From contig CAWJJU010000007.1 of the NCBI GenBank assembly GCA_963843315.1, forward strand, positions 124,001-188,000: a DNA stretch of 64,000 nucleotides, given 5' to 3'. A model generated the notes under the pieces. It was not told the DNA's origin. It saw nothing but the letters and a program-made list of their open reading frames with translations, and made no database searches. Made by a program: the position numbers and the translations under genes. The stretch comes from JAWVFM01 sp963843315. GTDB lineage: Bacteria > Actinomycetota > Thermoleophilia > Solirubrobacterales > 70-9. Shown one piece after another: positions 42,442 through 51,531 of the stretch (within the stretch, counting starts at the first letter, position 1; each line of letters opens with the position of its first letter).

Positions 42442-45390
42442 ATGGCGGTCATCCCCCCGGGGCTGGGCGACCGCATCGCGCGCCTGGGCGCCGCGGCTCA
42501 GAACGCGCTCGAGGTGGCGCGCTTCGGCGGCCTGGAGACCGGCGAGGAGCCGTCGCCGTTCGACGTCGTCGCCGAACAGCCGGTCTACCGCCTGCGCCGC
42601 TACTTCCCCGACGTCGCGTCCGGCCCGCCCGTCGTGCTGGTGCCACCGCTCATGCTCTCGGCGGAGGTCTACGACGTCTCCCCCGCATCGAGCGCCGTGA
42701 CCGTCCTCTCCGAGAACGGCGTGGATCCCTGGGTCGTCGACTTCGGCGCGCCCGAGCGCGAGGAGGGTGGCCTCGAGCGCGATCTCGCCGACCACGTCCT
42801 CGCCGTCGCCGACGCCGTCGCCCGCGTTCGCGAACGGACCGGTCAGGACGTGCACCTCGCGGGCTATTCGCAGGGCGGCATGTTCTGCTACCAGACCGCC
42901 GCCTATCTTCGAAGCGAGGGGATCGCCAGCCTCATCACCTTCGGCAGCCCCGTGGATACCGCGGCGGCGCTGCCGCTCGGCATCCCGGAGGAGGTCGGCT
43001 CGCGCGCGGCCGGCGTCCTCGCCCGGGCGTTCGAGCGCGGCGCGGTCCCGGCGTGGATGAGCCGCGAGGGCTTCCGGCTGCTCGACCCGGTCAAGTCGCT
43101 TCGCCAGCGCCTCGACTTCGTCCGCCGGCTGGGCGACCGCGAGGCTCTCCTGCCTCGCGAGCGGCAGCGGCGCTTCCTGATGAACGAGGGCTGGGTGGCC
43201 TGGCCCGGGCCCGCCCTCGCGGAGTTCATGCGCCAGTTCATCGTCCACAACCGGATGCTCTCCGGCGGCTTCGTGATCGAGGACCGGCTGGTGACGCTTG
43301 CCGACATCACCTCACCCCTCCTCTACTTCGTCGGCGAGATCGACGAGATCGCCCCCGCCACCGTCGTGCGGGCGGCGCGGCGGGCGATGCCGAGCGCCGA
43401 CATCTTCGAGGTGGCGCTTCGCGCCGGGCACTTCGGCCTGGTTGTCGGCAGCGCCGCCACCGAGTCGACGTGGCCGGTGGTGGCCGCCTGGGCGCGCTGG
43501 CGCGCGGGCGAGGGCAGCCGGCCGGCGGAGGTCGAGGAGATCGAGGAGATCGCCGAGAAGGTCGATCACGACGCGGGGCTGCCGGCACGACTGGTGCACG
43601 CCGCGGGACTCACCGCCAACGTCGGCTACGGCGTCGCCCGCTCGGCCGTCGGCACGGTGCGCGCCGCCGGAGGGGCCGCACGCGACCTCACCGGCGAGGC
43701 GGCGGGGCAGCTCACGCGGCTCTCGCGGCTCGAGCGGGTGCGCCCGGGAACCCGGATCTCCATCGGCCTGCTGCTGGACGAGCAGGAGGCGGGCTCGCCG
43801 GACGAGGTCTTCTTCCTATGGGAGGACCGCGCCTATACGCGCGCGCAGGTCAAGAACCGGATCGACGCGGTGGTACGCGGCCTGCTGTCGCTCGGTATCC
43901 GCCAGGGCGAGCACGTCGGCGTGCTCATGGCCCCGCGGCCGAGCGCCCTTTCGGTCGTGGGCGCGCTCAACCGCCTGGGCGCCGTCGCGGTGATGATGCG
44001 CCCCGACGGCCCGGTCGCCCGTGAGGCCGAGCTGGGGCAGGTGAACCGGATCATCGCCGACCCCGAATTGGCGGGCCCCGCGCGGGAGGAGGTATCGGTG
44101 CCCGTCCTGGTCCTGGGCGGAGGCGCCGAGCCGCGCGAGCTGGAGGCGGGCCTGGTCGACATGGAGGCGATCGATCCCGACGAGGTTGGCCTCCCGGCCT
44201 GGTATCGCCCCAACCCCGGCCGCGCGGAGGACCTCGCATTCATCCTCTTCACCGGCGAGGGCGACCGCACGCGTCCCAACCGCATCTCGAACGGACGCTG
44301 GGCTGTCTCGGCCTTCGGCACCGCCACCTCGGCCGCGCTCGACGCGGGCGACACGGTCTACAGCGTCACGCCCGTCTACCACCCGTCGGGCCTGCTGATG
44401 TCCATCGGGGGCGCGGTGGCCGGTGGCAGCCGCCTGGCACTCGCCCGGGGCTTCGACCCCGAGACGTTCTGGGACGAGGCACGGCGCTACGGGGTGACGG
44501 TCTCCGCGTACACCTGGACGATGCTGCGCGCGCTGGTGGAGGCGCCGGACGACCCGCGGGAGCGCCACCACCCCGTCCGCCTGTTCATCGGGTCAGGGAT
44601 GCCGCGCGGGCTCTGGCGCCGCGTCGCCGAGCGCTTCGCCCCCGCGTCGGTGCTCGAGTTCTATGCCTCGACGGAGGGCGACGCGGTGCTTGTGAACCTC
44701 ACCGGCTCCAAGCCGGGCGCCAAGGGCCGGCCGCTTCCCGGGAGTGCGGAGGTGCGAATCGCGGCGTACGACCCGGAGACCGGGACGATCGAGGAGGGCC
44801 CCGACGGCTTCGCGATCGCCTGCCCCCGCGGCGAGGCCGGGATGCTCGTCGCTCGAGCGCGGAGAAGCCTCGTGATCGCCACCAGCGAGACGCCGCTCCG
44901 TGGGCTGTTCGAGCCCGGCGACTCCTGGTTGCCCACGGGCGACCTCTTCCGGCGCGACGTCGACGGCGACTACTGGCTCGTTGCCCACGCCCACGCCCTC
45001 GTGCGGACGGCCGACGGCCCGGTGGCGACGATCCCGATCGAGGACGCGCTCGGCGACGTCGACGCGATCGACCTGGTGACCGCCTACGGCATTCCCGCGG
45101 CCGGCGCCGAGATCGCGGTGGCGGCGGTGACGGTCCGCCAGGGGAAGCGGCTCGGGCCGCAGGCGCTGACGAGCGCGCTCTCGGTGCTGGACGAGCATCG
45201 CCGGCCCGCGGTGGTCCACGCGATCGACGAGATGCCGCTCACCACCTGGTATCGCCCGCTCACAGGGCCGCTGCGAAAGCGCGGCCTGCCGAAGGCAGGC
45301 AAGGGCGTCAGGGCCTGGTGCTGGAACGGGGACCGCGGCGCGTACGCCAAGCTCACCGCAGCCGCGCGCGACGAGCTTCTGGGCTCCTGA
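42442..45390 (+). CDS. PhaC-like alpha/beta hydrolase fused to AMP-ligase with altered P-loop
   Basis: An intact 982-residue fusion. Residues 1-350 resemble the PHA-synthase-type alpha/beta hydrolase fold, with the elbow GYSQGGMFCY (Ser rather than the Cys of true PHA synthases), an Asp in FVGEIDEIAP and a His in AGHFGLVVG. A linker with a possible amphipathic helix follows. Residues 480-980 form an ANL ligase fold (YTRAQVKNRIDAVVRGLLSL, YASTEGDAVLVNL, LPTGDLFRRDVDGDYW). The nucleotide loop, normally TSGTTGxPK, reads FTGEGDRTRPNRIS, so ATP-dependent activation may be lost or changed. It probably acts on acyl groups with the adjacent hydratase. A related OleB-OleC fusion was considered and thought unlikely. 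Confidence 0.82.
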   Translation: MAVIPPGLGDRIARLGAAAQNALEVARFGGLETGEEPSPFDVVAEQPVYRLRRYFPDVASGPPVVLVPPLMLSAEVYDVSPASSAVTVLSENGVDPWVVDFGAPEREEGGLERDLADHVLAVADAVARVRERTGQDVHLAGYSQGGMFCYQTAAYLRSEGIASLITFGSPVDTAAALPLGIPEEVGSRAAGVLARAFERGAVPAWMSREGFRLLDPVKSLRQRLDFVRRLGDREALLPRERQRRFLMNEGWVAWPGPALAEFMRQFIVHNRMLSGGFVIEDRLVTLADITSPLLYFVGEIDEIAPATVVRAARRAMPSADIFEVALRAGHFGLVVGSAATESTWPVVAAWARWRAGEGSRPAEVEEIEEIAEKVDHDAGLPARLVHAAGLTANVGYGVARSAVGTVRAAGGAARDLTGEAAGQLTRLSRLERVRPGTRISIGLLLDEQEAGSPDEVFFLWEDRAYTRAQVKNRIDAVVRGLLSLGIRQGEHVGVLMAPRPSALSVVGALNRLGAVAVMMRPDGPVAREAELGQVNRIIADPELAGPAREEVSVPVLVLGGGAEPRELEAGLVDMEAIDPDEVGLPAWYRPNPGRAEDLAFILFTGEGDRTRPNRISNGRWAVSAFGTATSAALDAGDTVYSVTPVYHPSGLLMSIGGAVAGGSRLALARGFDPETFWDEARRYGVTVSAYTWTMLRALVEAPDDPRERHHPVRLFIGSGMPRGLWRRVAERFAPASVLEFYASTEGDAVLVNLTGSKPGAKGRPLPGSAEVRIAAYDPETGTIEEGPDGFAIACPRGEAGMLVARARRSLVIATSETPLRGLFEPGDSWLPTGDLFRRDVDGDYWLVAHAHALVRTADGPVATIPIEDALGDVDAIDLVTAYGIPAAGAEIAVAAVTVRQGKRLGPQALTSALSVLDEHRRPAVVHAIDEMPLTTWYRPLTGPLRKRGLPKAGKGVRAWCWNGDRGAYAKLTAAARDELLGS

Positions 45391-45466
45391 GCTCAGCCGC
45401 CGTTGCGAGAGCCACCGGCGGAGTGGTAGAACCCCGGGCGTAGGGACGTTTACGAGGAGAGGTCTT

Positions 45467-48400
45467 ATGAAGAGTGGCCGTGGTTCGCTTGGCTTCATCG
45501 CCCTGATCGTCGCCGCGTTCGCGCTGGCGCTGGGGCTCGCTGCGTGCGGCAGCAGCGGAGGGTCCACCTCGGGCGAGGGCGAGTCCGACCTCGGGCCCTT
45601 CTCGGAGATGAACGCGCAGCAGGAGCGCGCACACGAGGGGCAGGAGAACCACAAGGCGACCCTCGAGCAGGGCCAGGGCGGGGAGGCGAACCGCGAGGGG
45701 CCCAGCAACCCCGTGAACGAGCTCGTCGGCGATCGCGCCTACCCGCGCACGTATGTGGACGACCGCGTCGCCCGCGCCGAGGGCAAGGCGTATTCCGCGA
45801 TCCCCGTCCGCAAGGCGGCCGGCGCTTCGTGGAAGCAGCTCGGCCCCACCACGCCCAACGTCCCCGGCGTCGACTCGCAGTTCTTCGACCCCGAGTCCCT
45901 CACCGGCCCCGCCACCCAGGAGTCGGGCCGGGTCACAGCCCTCGCGATCGACCCAAACTGCGCTCCCGGCGACTGCCGCATGTGGGTTGCTGCCGCGGGC
46001 GGCGGCATCTGGCGCACCGACGACGCCCTGGCCTCGAACGTGCATTGGATCGCGCCTCCGGACGACCTGCCGACGAACGCCTTCGGCTCGCTGTACTACG
46101 ACGCCGCTCACGACACCATCTACGCGGGCTCGGGAGAGCCCAACGGCTCCGGCGACTCCGAGGCGGGCCTCGGGCTCTTCAAGTCCACGGACTCGGGCGC
46201 CAGCTGGCAGCTCGTGCAGGGAAGCAAGTCCGTGGCGACCAACCGCTCCATCGGAGCGATCGCCGTCGACCCGAGCGATCAGAACACGATCTACATCGGC
46301 ACCGACGTCGCGCGACACGGCTCGTCCTCGGTGAACGGCGGCCGGTTCACACCACCCGGCGCGCCGGCCCTCGGCGTCTACCGCTCGACGGACGGCGGCG
46401 CCCAGTTCACGCTCGAGCAGAACCTCTCGAACAAGACGCCGGCGAACCCGAACCCGCCCGAGTCGGGCGCCGACTGGTTCCAGGGTGGCGTCAACAAGCT
46501 CGAGGTCGACCCGAACAACCCGGATGACCTCTACGCGGCCGTCCAGGGATACGGCATCTGGCGCGCGGACCAGAGCGGCAACTCGCCGGCCTGGTCGCAG
46601 GTGTTTCACACCATGAACCAGAACGATTTCTCCGACCCCGACAACCCGGTGGGGGACGCGTTCGGCGACCGCACCGAGTTCGACCTCGTCGATCTCGGCT
46701 CGGCGACGCGCATCTACGTGGGCGACGCCTCCGACGACTGGGCGACCGACGGCGACGACACGACCCCGCTGCCCGAGGCGTGGCGCAACGACGACGTCGG
46801 CAACGTCGCGGGCGATGCTGGGGGCAGCCTCGACAACGACGCCGCGGGCTACGTGCAGATGTCGAGCGACGACCCAACGAAGAGCGGCTTCGCCGCGTAC
46901 GGCTACTGCCAGAACGGGCAGTGCGGCTACGACAGCTTCGTCGCCCATCCGCCGGGCGCCGGGGCCGGGACCGTCTGGTACGGCGGCTCGATGAACTACG
47001 ACGAGCTGAAGGCCTACGACCAGTTCGGGCAGGGCGCGCCCCCGCGCTCCAACGGCCGCGCGGTCATTCGCACGACCAACGGCGGCGCCGTGACACCGGA
47101 CGCGACGACGACCTGGGGCGACATGACGGCAGTGCTGGCCACGCCGCTGAGCGACTGGAACGTGAAGGAGGGGATCCACCCCGACCTCCACGCCATCGCC
47201 TTCGCGAACAACGGCAACACCGCGTTCGTCGGCTCCGACGGCGGCGTGGTGCGCATCAACGTGTCGTCGACCCAGGATCAGTCCTCCTCCTGCGCGCAGC
47301 GCAAGTGGAACTACGACGAGGAGGACCCCACGACGCCGCCGGTGCCGCTTCAGGCAGACGACCTTGCGCTCTGCCAGCAGCTGCTCAGCAACGTCCCGCA
47401 GTCGGTGACGCCGCTGAACAAGGGCCTCAACGACCTGCAGTTCCAGTCGCTGTCAGTGAACCCCAAGCAGCCGAAGGGCGAGCTCCTGGGCGGGACTCAG
47501 GACAACGGGACGTGGTCGTACAGGACCTCTCGCGCGCACTCGAACCGCTGGTTCGAGACCGTGGGCGGCGACGGCGCCCAGTCCGGCTTCGACTCCAAAA
47601 AGCCGGCGATCCACTACCACAACTACTACGACGCGACGCCCGAGGTCAACTTCCACGGGTCCGACCCGACGAAGTGGCTCGACATCTACGACCCGCTCCA
47701 GGAGTCGGCGGAGAACCGGTCGTTCTATACGCCGTTCGTCGCCGACCCGAAGGTCGGCGGCCGCGCGTTCACCGGGATGGAGAGCGTCTGGCGAACGGAC
47801 GTGAAGGCCAAGGACGAGCAGCGGCTGGTCAACAACGGGTGCCTCGCCTACGCCCTCGACCCGTTCCGGGAGGCTCCGTGCGGCAACTGGCGCCAGATCG
47901 GGCCGAACCTGACGACGAGCTCCTTCGGCCAGACCAAGGCCGGGCAGTACGTCGTCGCGGTCGAGCGGGCCCCGAGCGACAAGGGCGCCCTGTGGGCGGC
48001 AACCCGCACCGGCCGGCTGTTCATCACGAAGAACGCCGACGACACGCCGGGCTCGGTGAACTTCCGGCGCATCGACAAGAAGCGGACGCCGGGACGGTTC
48101 GTCTCGGGGATCGCGATCGATCCGGACAACCCCAACCACGCCTGGGTCTCGTATTCGGGCTACAACGCCTACACGCCGCGGACCCCCGGGCACGTGTTCG
48201 AGGTGACCTACAGCCCGAAGACGCACAAGGCGAAGTTCAAGGACCTCTCGCGAAACCTCGGCGACCAGCCGGTCACCGGGATCGCTCGGGACGTCACCGG
48301 CGACCTCTACGTGTCGACGGACTTCGGCGTCCTCGAGCTCGCCGACCGCTCGAGGAAGTGGGTCCGCGCCGGACACGGCATGCCGAAGGCCGCCGTGTAC

Positions 48401-48505
48401 GGCCTGACGATCTCGCGCGGCGCGCGCCGCCTCTACGCGGCAACTCACGGGCGCGGGGCGTACGTCCTGAAGCTGCCCGCGGTCCACAGCCACGGCACCC
48501 CCTAA
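45467..48505 (+). CDS. sortilin/BNR-like beta-propeller lipoprotein
   Basis: An intact 1012-residue lipoprotein with signal and lipobox LGLAAC (Cys 27). A Gly/Ser and Glu/Gln-rich spacer is followed by a long series of BNR/sortilin blades (GGIWRTDDA, GLFKSTDSGASW, GVYRSTDGGAQF, GSDGGVVRINV, DNGTWSYRTS). The end is GDLYVSTDFGVLEL and ATHGRGAYVLKLP. Ribosome site AGGAGAGG precedes the ATG. It is the intact relative of 2581-5477. Cysteines are few. It should sit on the outer face of the cell and bind or process a polymer; no catalytic residue is named. The 44-nt palindrome copy B follows its stop by 7 bases. Confidence 0.85.
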   Translation: MKSGRGSLGFIALIVAAFALALGLAACGSSGGSTSGEGESDLGPFSEMNAQQERAHEGQENHKATLEQGQGGEANREGPSNPVNELVGDRAYPRTYVDDRVARAEGKAYSAIPVRKAAGASWKQLGPTTPNVPGVDSQFFDPESLTGPATQESGRVTALAIDPNCAPGDCRMWVAAAGGGIWRTDDALASNVHWIAPPDDLPTNAFGSLYYDAAHDTIYAGSGEPNGSGDSEAGLGLFKSTDSGASWQLVQGSKSVATNRSIGAIAVDPSDQNTIYIGTDVARHGSSSVNGGRFTPPGAPALGVYRSTDGGAQFTLEQNLSNKTPANPNPPESGADWFQGGVNKLEVDPNNPDDLYAAVQGYGIWRADQSGNSPAWSQVFHTMNQNDFSDPDNPVGDAFGDRTEFDLVDLGSATRIYVGDASDDWATDGDDTTPLPEAWRNDDVGNVAGDAGGSLDNDAAGYVQMSSDDPTKSGFAAYGYCQNGQCGYDSFVAHPPGAGAGTVWYGGSMNYDELKAYDQFGQGAPPRSNGRAVIRTTNGGAVTPDATTTWGDMTAVLATPLSDWNVKEGIHPDLHAIAFANNGNTAFVGSDGGVVRINVSSTQDQSSSCAQRKWNYDEEDPTTPPVPLQADDLALCQQLLSNVPQSVTPLNKGLNDLQFQSLSVNPKQPKGELLGGTQDNGTWSYRTSRAHSNRWFETVGGDGAQSGFDSKKPAIHYHNYYDATPEVNFHGSDPTKWLDIYDPLQESAENRSFYTPFVADPKVGGRAFTGMESVWRTDVKAKDEQRLVNNGCLAYALDPFREAPCGNWRQIGPNLTTSSFGQTKAGQYVVAVERAPSDKGALWAATRTGRLFITKNADDTPGSVNFRRIDKKRTPGRFVSGIAIDPDNPNHAWVSYSGYNAYTPRTPGHVFEVTYSPKTHKAKFKDLSRNLGDQPVTGIARDVTGDLYVSTDFGVLELADRSRKWVRAGHGMPKAAVYGLTISRGARRLYAATHGRGAYVLKLPAVHSHGTP

Positions 48506-48512
48506 ACCTCGA

Positions 48513-48556
48513 GAACGTCCCTCACTACCCCGTATAGGGATCAGCCAGGGACGTTC
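48513..48556. repeat. 44-nt palindromic interspersed element, copy B
   Basis: Arms GAACGTCCC (48513-48521) and GGGACGTTC (48548-48556) are identical to copy A. The interior matches copy A in reverse complement (GATCCCTATACGGGG is shared). The element is between convergent genes. Homology with copy A in the direct sense also covers the preceding CCCCTAA, which supplies the stop codon. Confidence 0.75.
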
Positions 48557-49309
48557 TTAGAGGCGGCCGGCCTCGAGCAAGCGCCGCAGGAAGCGGCGCG
48601 TCTCGGGCTGCTGCGGATCGGAGAGCAGCTCCTGCGGCGTGCCCAGCTCGAGGATGCGACCGTCGTGCAGGAAGCCGACGAAGTCCGCGACCTCGCGGGC
48701 GAAGCTCATCTCGTGGGTCACGATGAGCATGGTCATGCCGGCGACCTTCAGCTCGCGGACCGCTTCGAGGACCTCGCCCACCAGCTCCGGGTCGAGGGCG
48801 CTCGTGATCTCGTCGAGCAGCAGCGCCCGCGGGCGACCAACGAGGGCGCGGACGATCGCGACGCGTTGCTGCTGGCCGCCGGAGAGCTCGTCCGGCCGTT
48901 CTCCCTCCCTGCCCTCGAGCCCGAAGCGGGCAAAGAGGCCGCGTGCTCTCTCGGTCGCCTCGTCGCGGGGCATACGGTGCCCCCGGATCGCCCCGAGCAC
49001 CGCGTTTTCGAGTGCGCTGAGGTGGGGAAACAGGTTGTAGGCCTGGAAGACGACTCCCAGGCGGCGGCGCACCGAGATGGGATCGACCGACGGGTCCGTG
49101 ATCACCTCGCCGTCGAGGAAGACGTCGCCGTCGTCGATCTCCTCGAGCAGGTCGACGCAGCGCAGCAGCGTCGACTTGCCCGACCCCGAGGCGCCGATGA
49201 TGGCGATCGCCTGGTGCTCGCGAACCTCGAGGTCGATTCCGCGCAGCACCTCGCGCTCGCCGAACGACTTGGTGACTCCCCGGGCCTCGATGACGGGCGT
49301 CGCCGTCAT
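48557..49309 (-). CDS. polar amino acid ABC transporter ATP-binding protein
   Basis: A 250-residue ATPase of the GlnQ/HisP class. It has Walker A GASGSGKST, the Q-loop VFQAYNLFPHLSALEN, signature LSGGQQQRVAI, Walker B LLLDEITSALD and the switch His in VTHEMSFAREV. ATG 49309 overlaps the permease stop by 4 bases. It powers the importer encoded with 49306-51048. Confidence 0.95.
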   Translation of the reverse strand: MTATPVIEARGVTKSFGEREVLRGIDLEVREHQAIAIIGASGSGKSTLLRCVDLLEEIDDGDVFLDGEVITDPSVDPISVRRRLGVVFQAYNLFPHLSALENAVLGAIRGHRMPRDEATERARGLFARFGLEGREGERPDELSGGQQQRVAIVRALVGRPRALLLDEITSALDPELVGEVLEAVRELKVAGMTMLIVTHEMSFAREVADFVGFLHDGRILELGTPQELLSDPQQPETRRFLRRLLEAGRL

Positions 49310-50152
49310 CCCCGGGTCTGTCCCCCCAATCCGAAGCGGTCGACGATGCGCGCCAGCGGGATCGTGACGCACAGGTAGAGGAATGCGGCCGCGACCAGCG
49401 GCGTGTAGTTGAAGGTGGACGCGGAGATGATCGAGGCCTCCCGGTACGCCTCGATCACGCCGAGCACCGCGACCAGCGCGACGTCCTTCTGCAGGGAGAT
49501 GAAGTCGTTGAGGAGCGGTGGGCCGACGCGCCTCACGGCCTGGGGCAGGATCACGTGCCGGAGCGCCTGCTGCTCGGTGAGGCCGATGGAGAGTGCGGCT
49601 TGGCGCTGTCCGCGGTGAATCGAGTTGATGCCGGCGCGGTAGACCTCGGCGACGTAACCGCTGTAGGAGAGCGTCAGCGCCAGGCAGCCGAGGACGATCG
49701 GGTCCGTGGGCAGTCCCTGCAGCTCAAGCGCCGGGATGCCGAACCCCACGAGGTAGATCAGCAGGATCGTCGGGATGCCCCGGAACAGGTCGACCCACAC
49801 GGCGGCGAGAACCCGAAGCGGGAAGAGCGCGGGAGCGCGAGAGGTCCGGAAGAGCGCGATAACGAGTCCGAGCGATCAGGACCACGATCTCGACGACAAC
49901 GAACATCTTCACGTCGAGCCAGAAGGCTCGCAACACGTCCGGGAAGGAATCGGCGAAGGCGCTGGCGGAGAAGAACGTCTCCTTCACGGTCGACCAGCCG
50001 GGGCTGGTGACGGCCAGCAGCGTGAGCCCGCCGAGGACGACGACCGACGACAGCGCCGCGATCGCCTGGCCGCGGCGCGCCCGGTGGCGTTTCGCCGCGG
50101 CGCGCGCGGCGCGGCGATCGGTCGAGATGGCCTCGCTCACCGCCGCGACCAT
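49306..50152 (-). CDS. polar amino acid ABC transporter permease, frame-broken
   Basis: HisM/GlnP-family permease of about 280 residues. The N-terminal half (start MVAAVSEAISTDRR) has one helix, a periplasmic loop and MFVVVEIVVLI. A frame change near 49870 leads into LGLVIALFRTSR and the rest of the domain. The EAA loop (YRAGINSIHRGQRQAALSIGL) that contacts the ATPase is intact, as is VLPQAVRRVGPPLLNDFISLQKDV-like sequence. The shift is of one base and the rest is conserved, so the gene is probably functional in the organism. It lies 38 bases downstream of the binding protein gene. Confidence 0.85.
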
Positions 50153-50190
50153 GACGGTCGCGGCGGACGGCTAAGCGGCCCTTTCCGGCT

Positions 50191-51048
50191 CTAGTTCAGG
50201 TTGGGAGCGGAAGCGGCCTGGCTCATCCAGCGATCGGTGATCTGCTGGAGCTGGCCGGAGGATTGGAGCTCGCCGATCGCCCGGTCGACGCAGCCGGTGA
50301 GGGCGGAGCCCTTCTCGAGCAGCGCGCCGAAGTGGTCGCCGCCGGGAGCCGCGAACTGGCCGACGATCTTGGAGCCCCGAACCTGGGCCGCCGTGATGTA
50401 GAGCGCCGTCGGCAGGTCGGCCACGACGGCGTCGACCTGACCCTGCTTGAGGGCGGTGACGACGTCGTTGGAGGTGTCGAAGACCTTCTCCTGGGTCGAG
50501 GGCTGGATGATCTCGCGCACGGCGTCGAGGCTCGTGGTGCCGATCTGCACTCCCAGCTCGGCCGACTTCAGGTCGGCGAGCGACGTGGCCTTGGCCGCCG
50601 GCGAGCCCTTGAGGGCCACGACCGCCTGGTTGGCGGTGTAGTAGGGGTCGGAGAAGTCGACCGCCTTCGCGCGGGTCGGCGTGATCGAGATCTGGTTGAC
50701 GTCGAAGTCGAAGTTCTTGGAGCCCGGCGCGTAGGAGGCGTTGAACGGCTCGACCGTCCACTTCACCTGGTCGCGGGAGAAGCCGAGCTCGTCGGCGATC
50801 GCGTAGGCGACTGCGCTCTCGAACCCCCTGCCGTTGGTCGGGTCGTTGTCCTCGAAGTACGGCGGGTAGGCGGGCTTGTCGGTGGCAACCGTGAGCGTGC
50901 CCCGCGTCTTCGTCGCGAGCTGCGACGGCGCGCAGTTGGCGGCGCTGGGGGTGGTGGTCGCAGCCGGCTCCTTCTTCTCGCCGCAGCCGGCGGCAAGGCC
51001 GAGCGCGAGCACGGCGACGAAGGCCGCAGTCTTGCGCGCGCGGGTCAT
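50191..51048 (-). CDS. amino acid ABC transporter substrate-binding lipoprotein
   Basis: A 285-residue family 3 solute-binding protein. The lipobox is LAAGC (Cys 22), followed by a Thr/Ala/Pro-rich tether. The bilobal domain has the family's TLTVATDKPAYPPYFE start, FDVNQISITPTRAKAVDFSD and GTTSLDAV. The ligand should be a polar amino acid or opine-like compound. Two cysteines (ANCAPS and LTGCVDRA) may form a bond. The ATG overlaps the stop of the DUF2269 gene. Confidence 0.93.
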   Translation of the reverse strand: MTRARKTAAFVAVLALGLAAGCGEKKEPAATTTPSAANCAPSQLATKTRGTLTVATDKPAYPPYFEDNDPTNGRGFESAVAYAIADELGFSRDQVKWTVEPFNASYAPGSKNFDFDVNQISITPTRAKAVDFSDPYYTANQAVVALKGSPAAKATSLADLKSAELGVQIGTTSLDAVREIIQPSTQEKVFDTSNDVVTALKQGQVDAVVADLPTALYITAAQVRGSKIVGQFAAPGGDHFGALLEKGSALTGCVDRAIGELQSSGQLQQITDRWMSQAASAPNLN

Positions 51049-51517
51049 GCGCCGGGCTTTAGAACCATGTCGAATACCACGAGGATCAGGATGACGAGCT
51101 CGATACGTGAGACGAGGAAGATACGGCTTATCCGCTTCTGAGCCCCGTCCGACTCGACTCCCTTCTCCTCGATCGTCTTCGCCAGAGGCCCGACTCGGGC
51201 CCCAGGAACGTCGCCCCGGTGATGAACGACGCGGCCCAGGCGCAGATCGCGAAGACGAGCCAGAAGTTCCATTGCCAGTCGCGCTCGTGCACCAGGCCGA
51301 AGCCGAGCAGGACGAGGATCAGCGAGGTCGGCACGAGGATTCTCGTGCCGACCCACTCGATGTCCTTCATGAATGCGGCCAGGTGGCCCGGGTCGTTCGC
51401 CCGGCGCGCGCGGATCGCGTAGACCTGCGTGGCGAAGGCGCTGCCGACCCAGATCACGGCGGCGAAGATGTGGAAGGTCAGGTATCAGTCGTACGTCGTG
51501 TAGGTGGCGAGCGGCAA
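51045..51517 (-). CDS. DUF2269-like membrane protein with in-frame TGA and frame breaks
   Basis: About 155 residues of a four-helix membrane protein (FHIFAAVIWVGSAFATQVYA, then RILVPTSLILVLLGFGLV and WNFWLVFAICAWAASFITGATF, with a last helix LVSRIELVILILVVFDMVL). The pattern HI-x-AAVIWVG is that of DUF2269. Two single-base frame changes near 51190-51205 are needed to reach the last part. An in-frame TGA at 51485-51487 replaces what looks like Trp in TTYD-W-YLTFH. Either the gene is decaying or these are sequence errors; the neighbouring genes also show such errors. The start is probably the TTG at 51517, directly after the photolyase stop. Confidence 0.55.
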
Positions 51518-51531
51518 GGCGCGAATGTCTG

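Noticed and set aside
42442..45390. OleB-OleC olefin-biosynthesis fusion.
   Set aside because: The hydrolase half resembles the PHA-synthase fold, not the haloalkane-dehalogenase-like OleB, and no OleA or OleD gene is nearby.
45398..45416. A GCCGCC/CGGCGG hairpin after the hydrolase-ligase fusion as a terminator.
   Set aside because: The stem is only 6 bp with a long loop and no U-tract; too weak to call in this GC-rich sequence.
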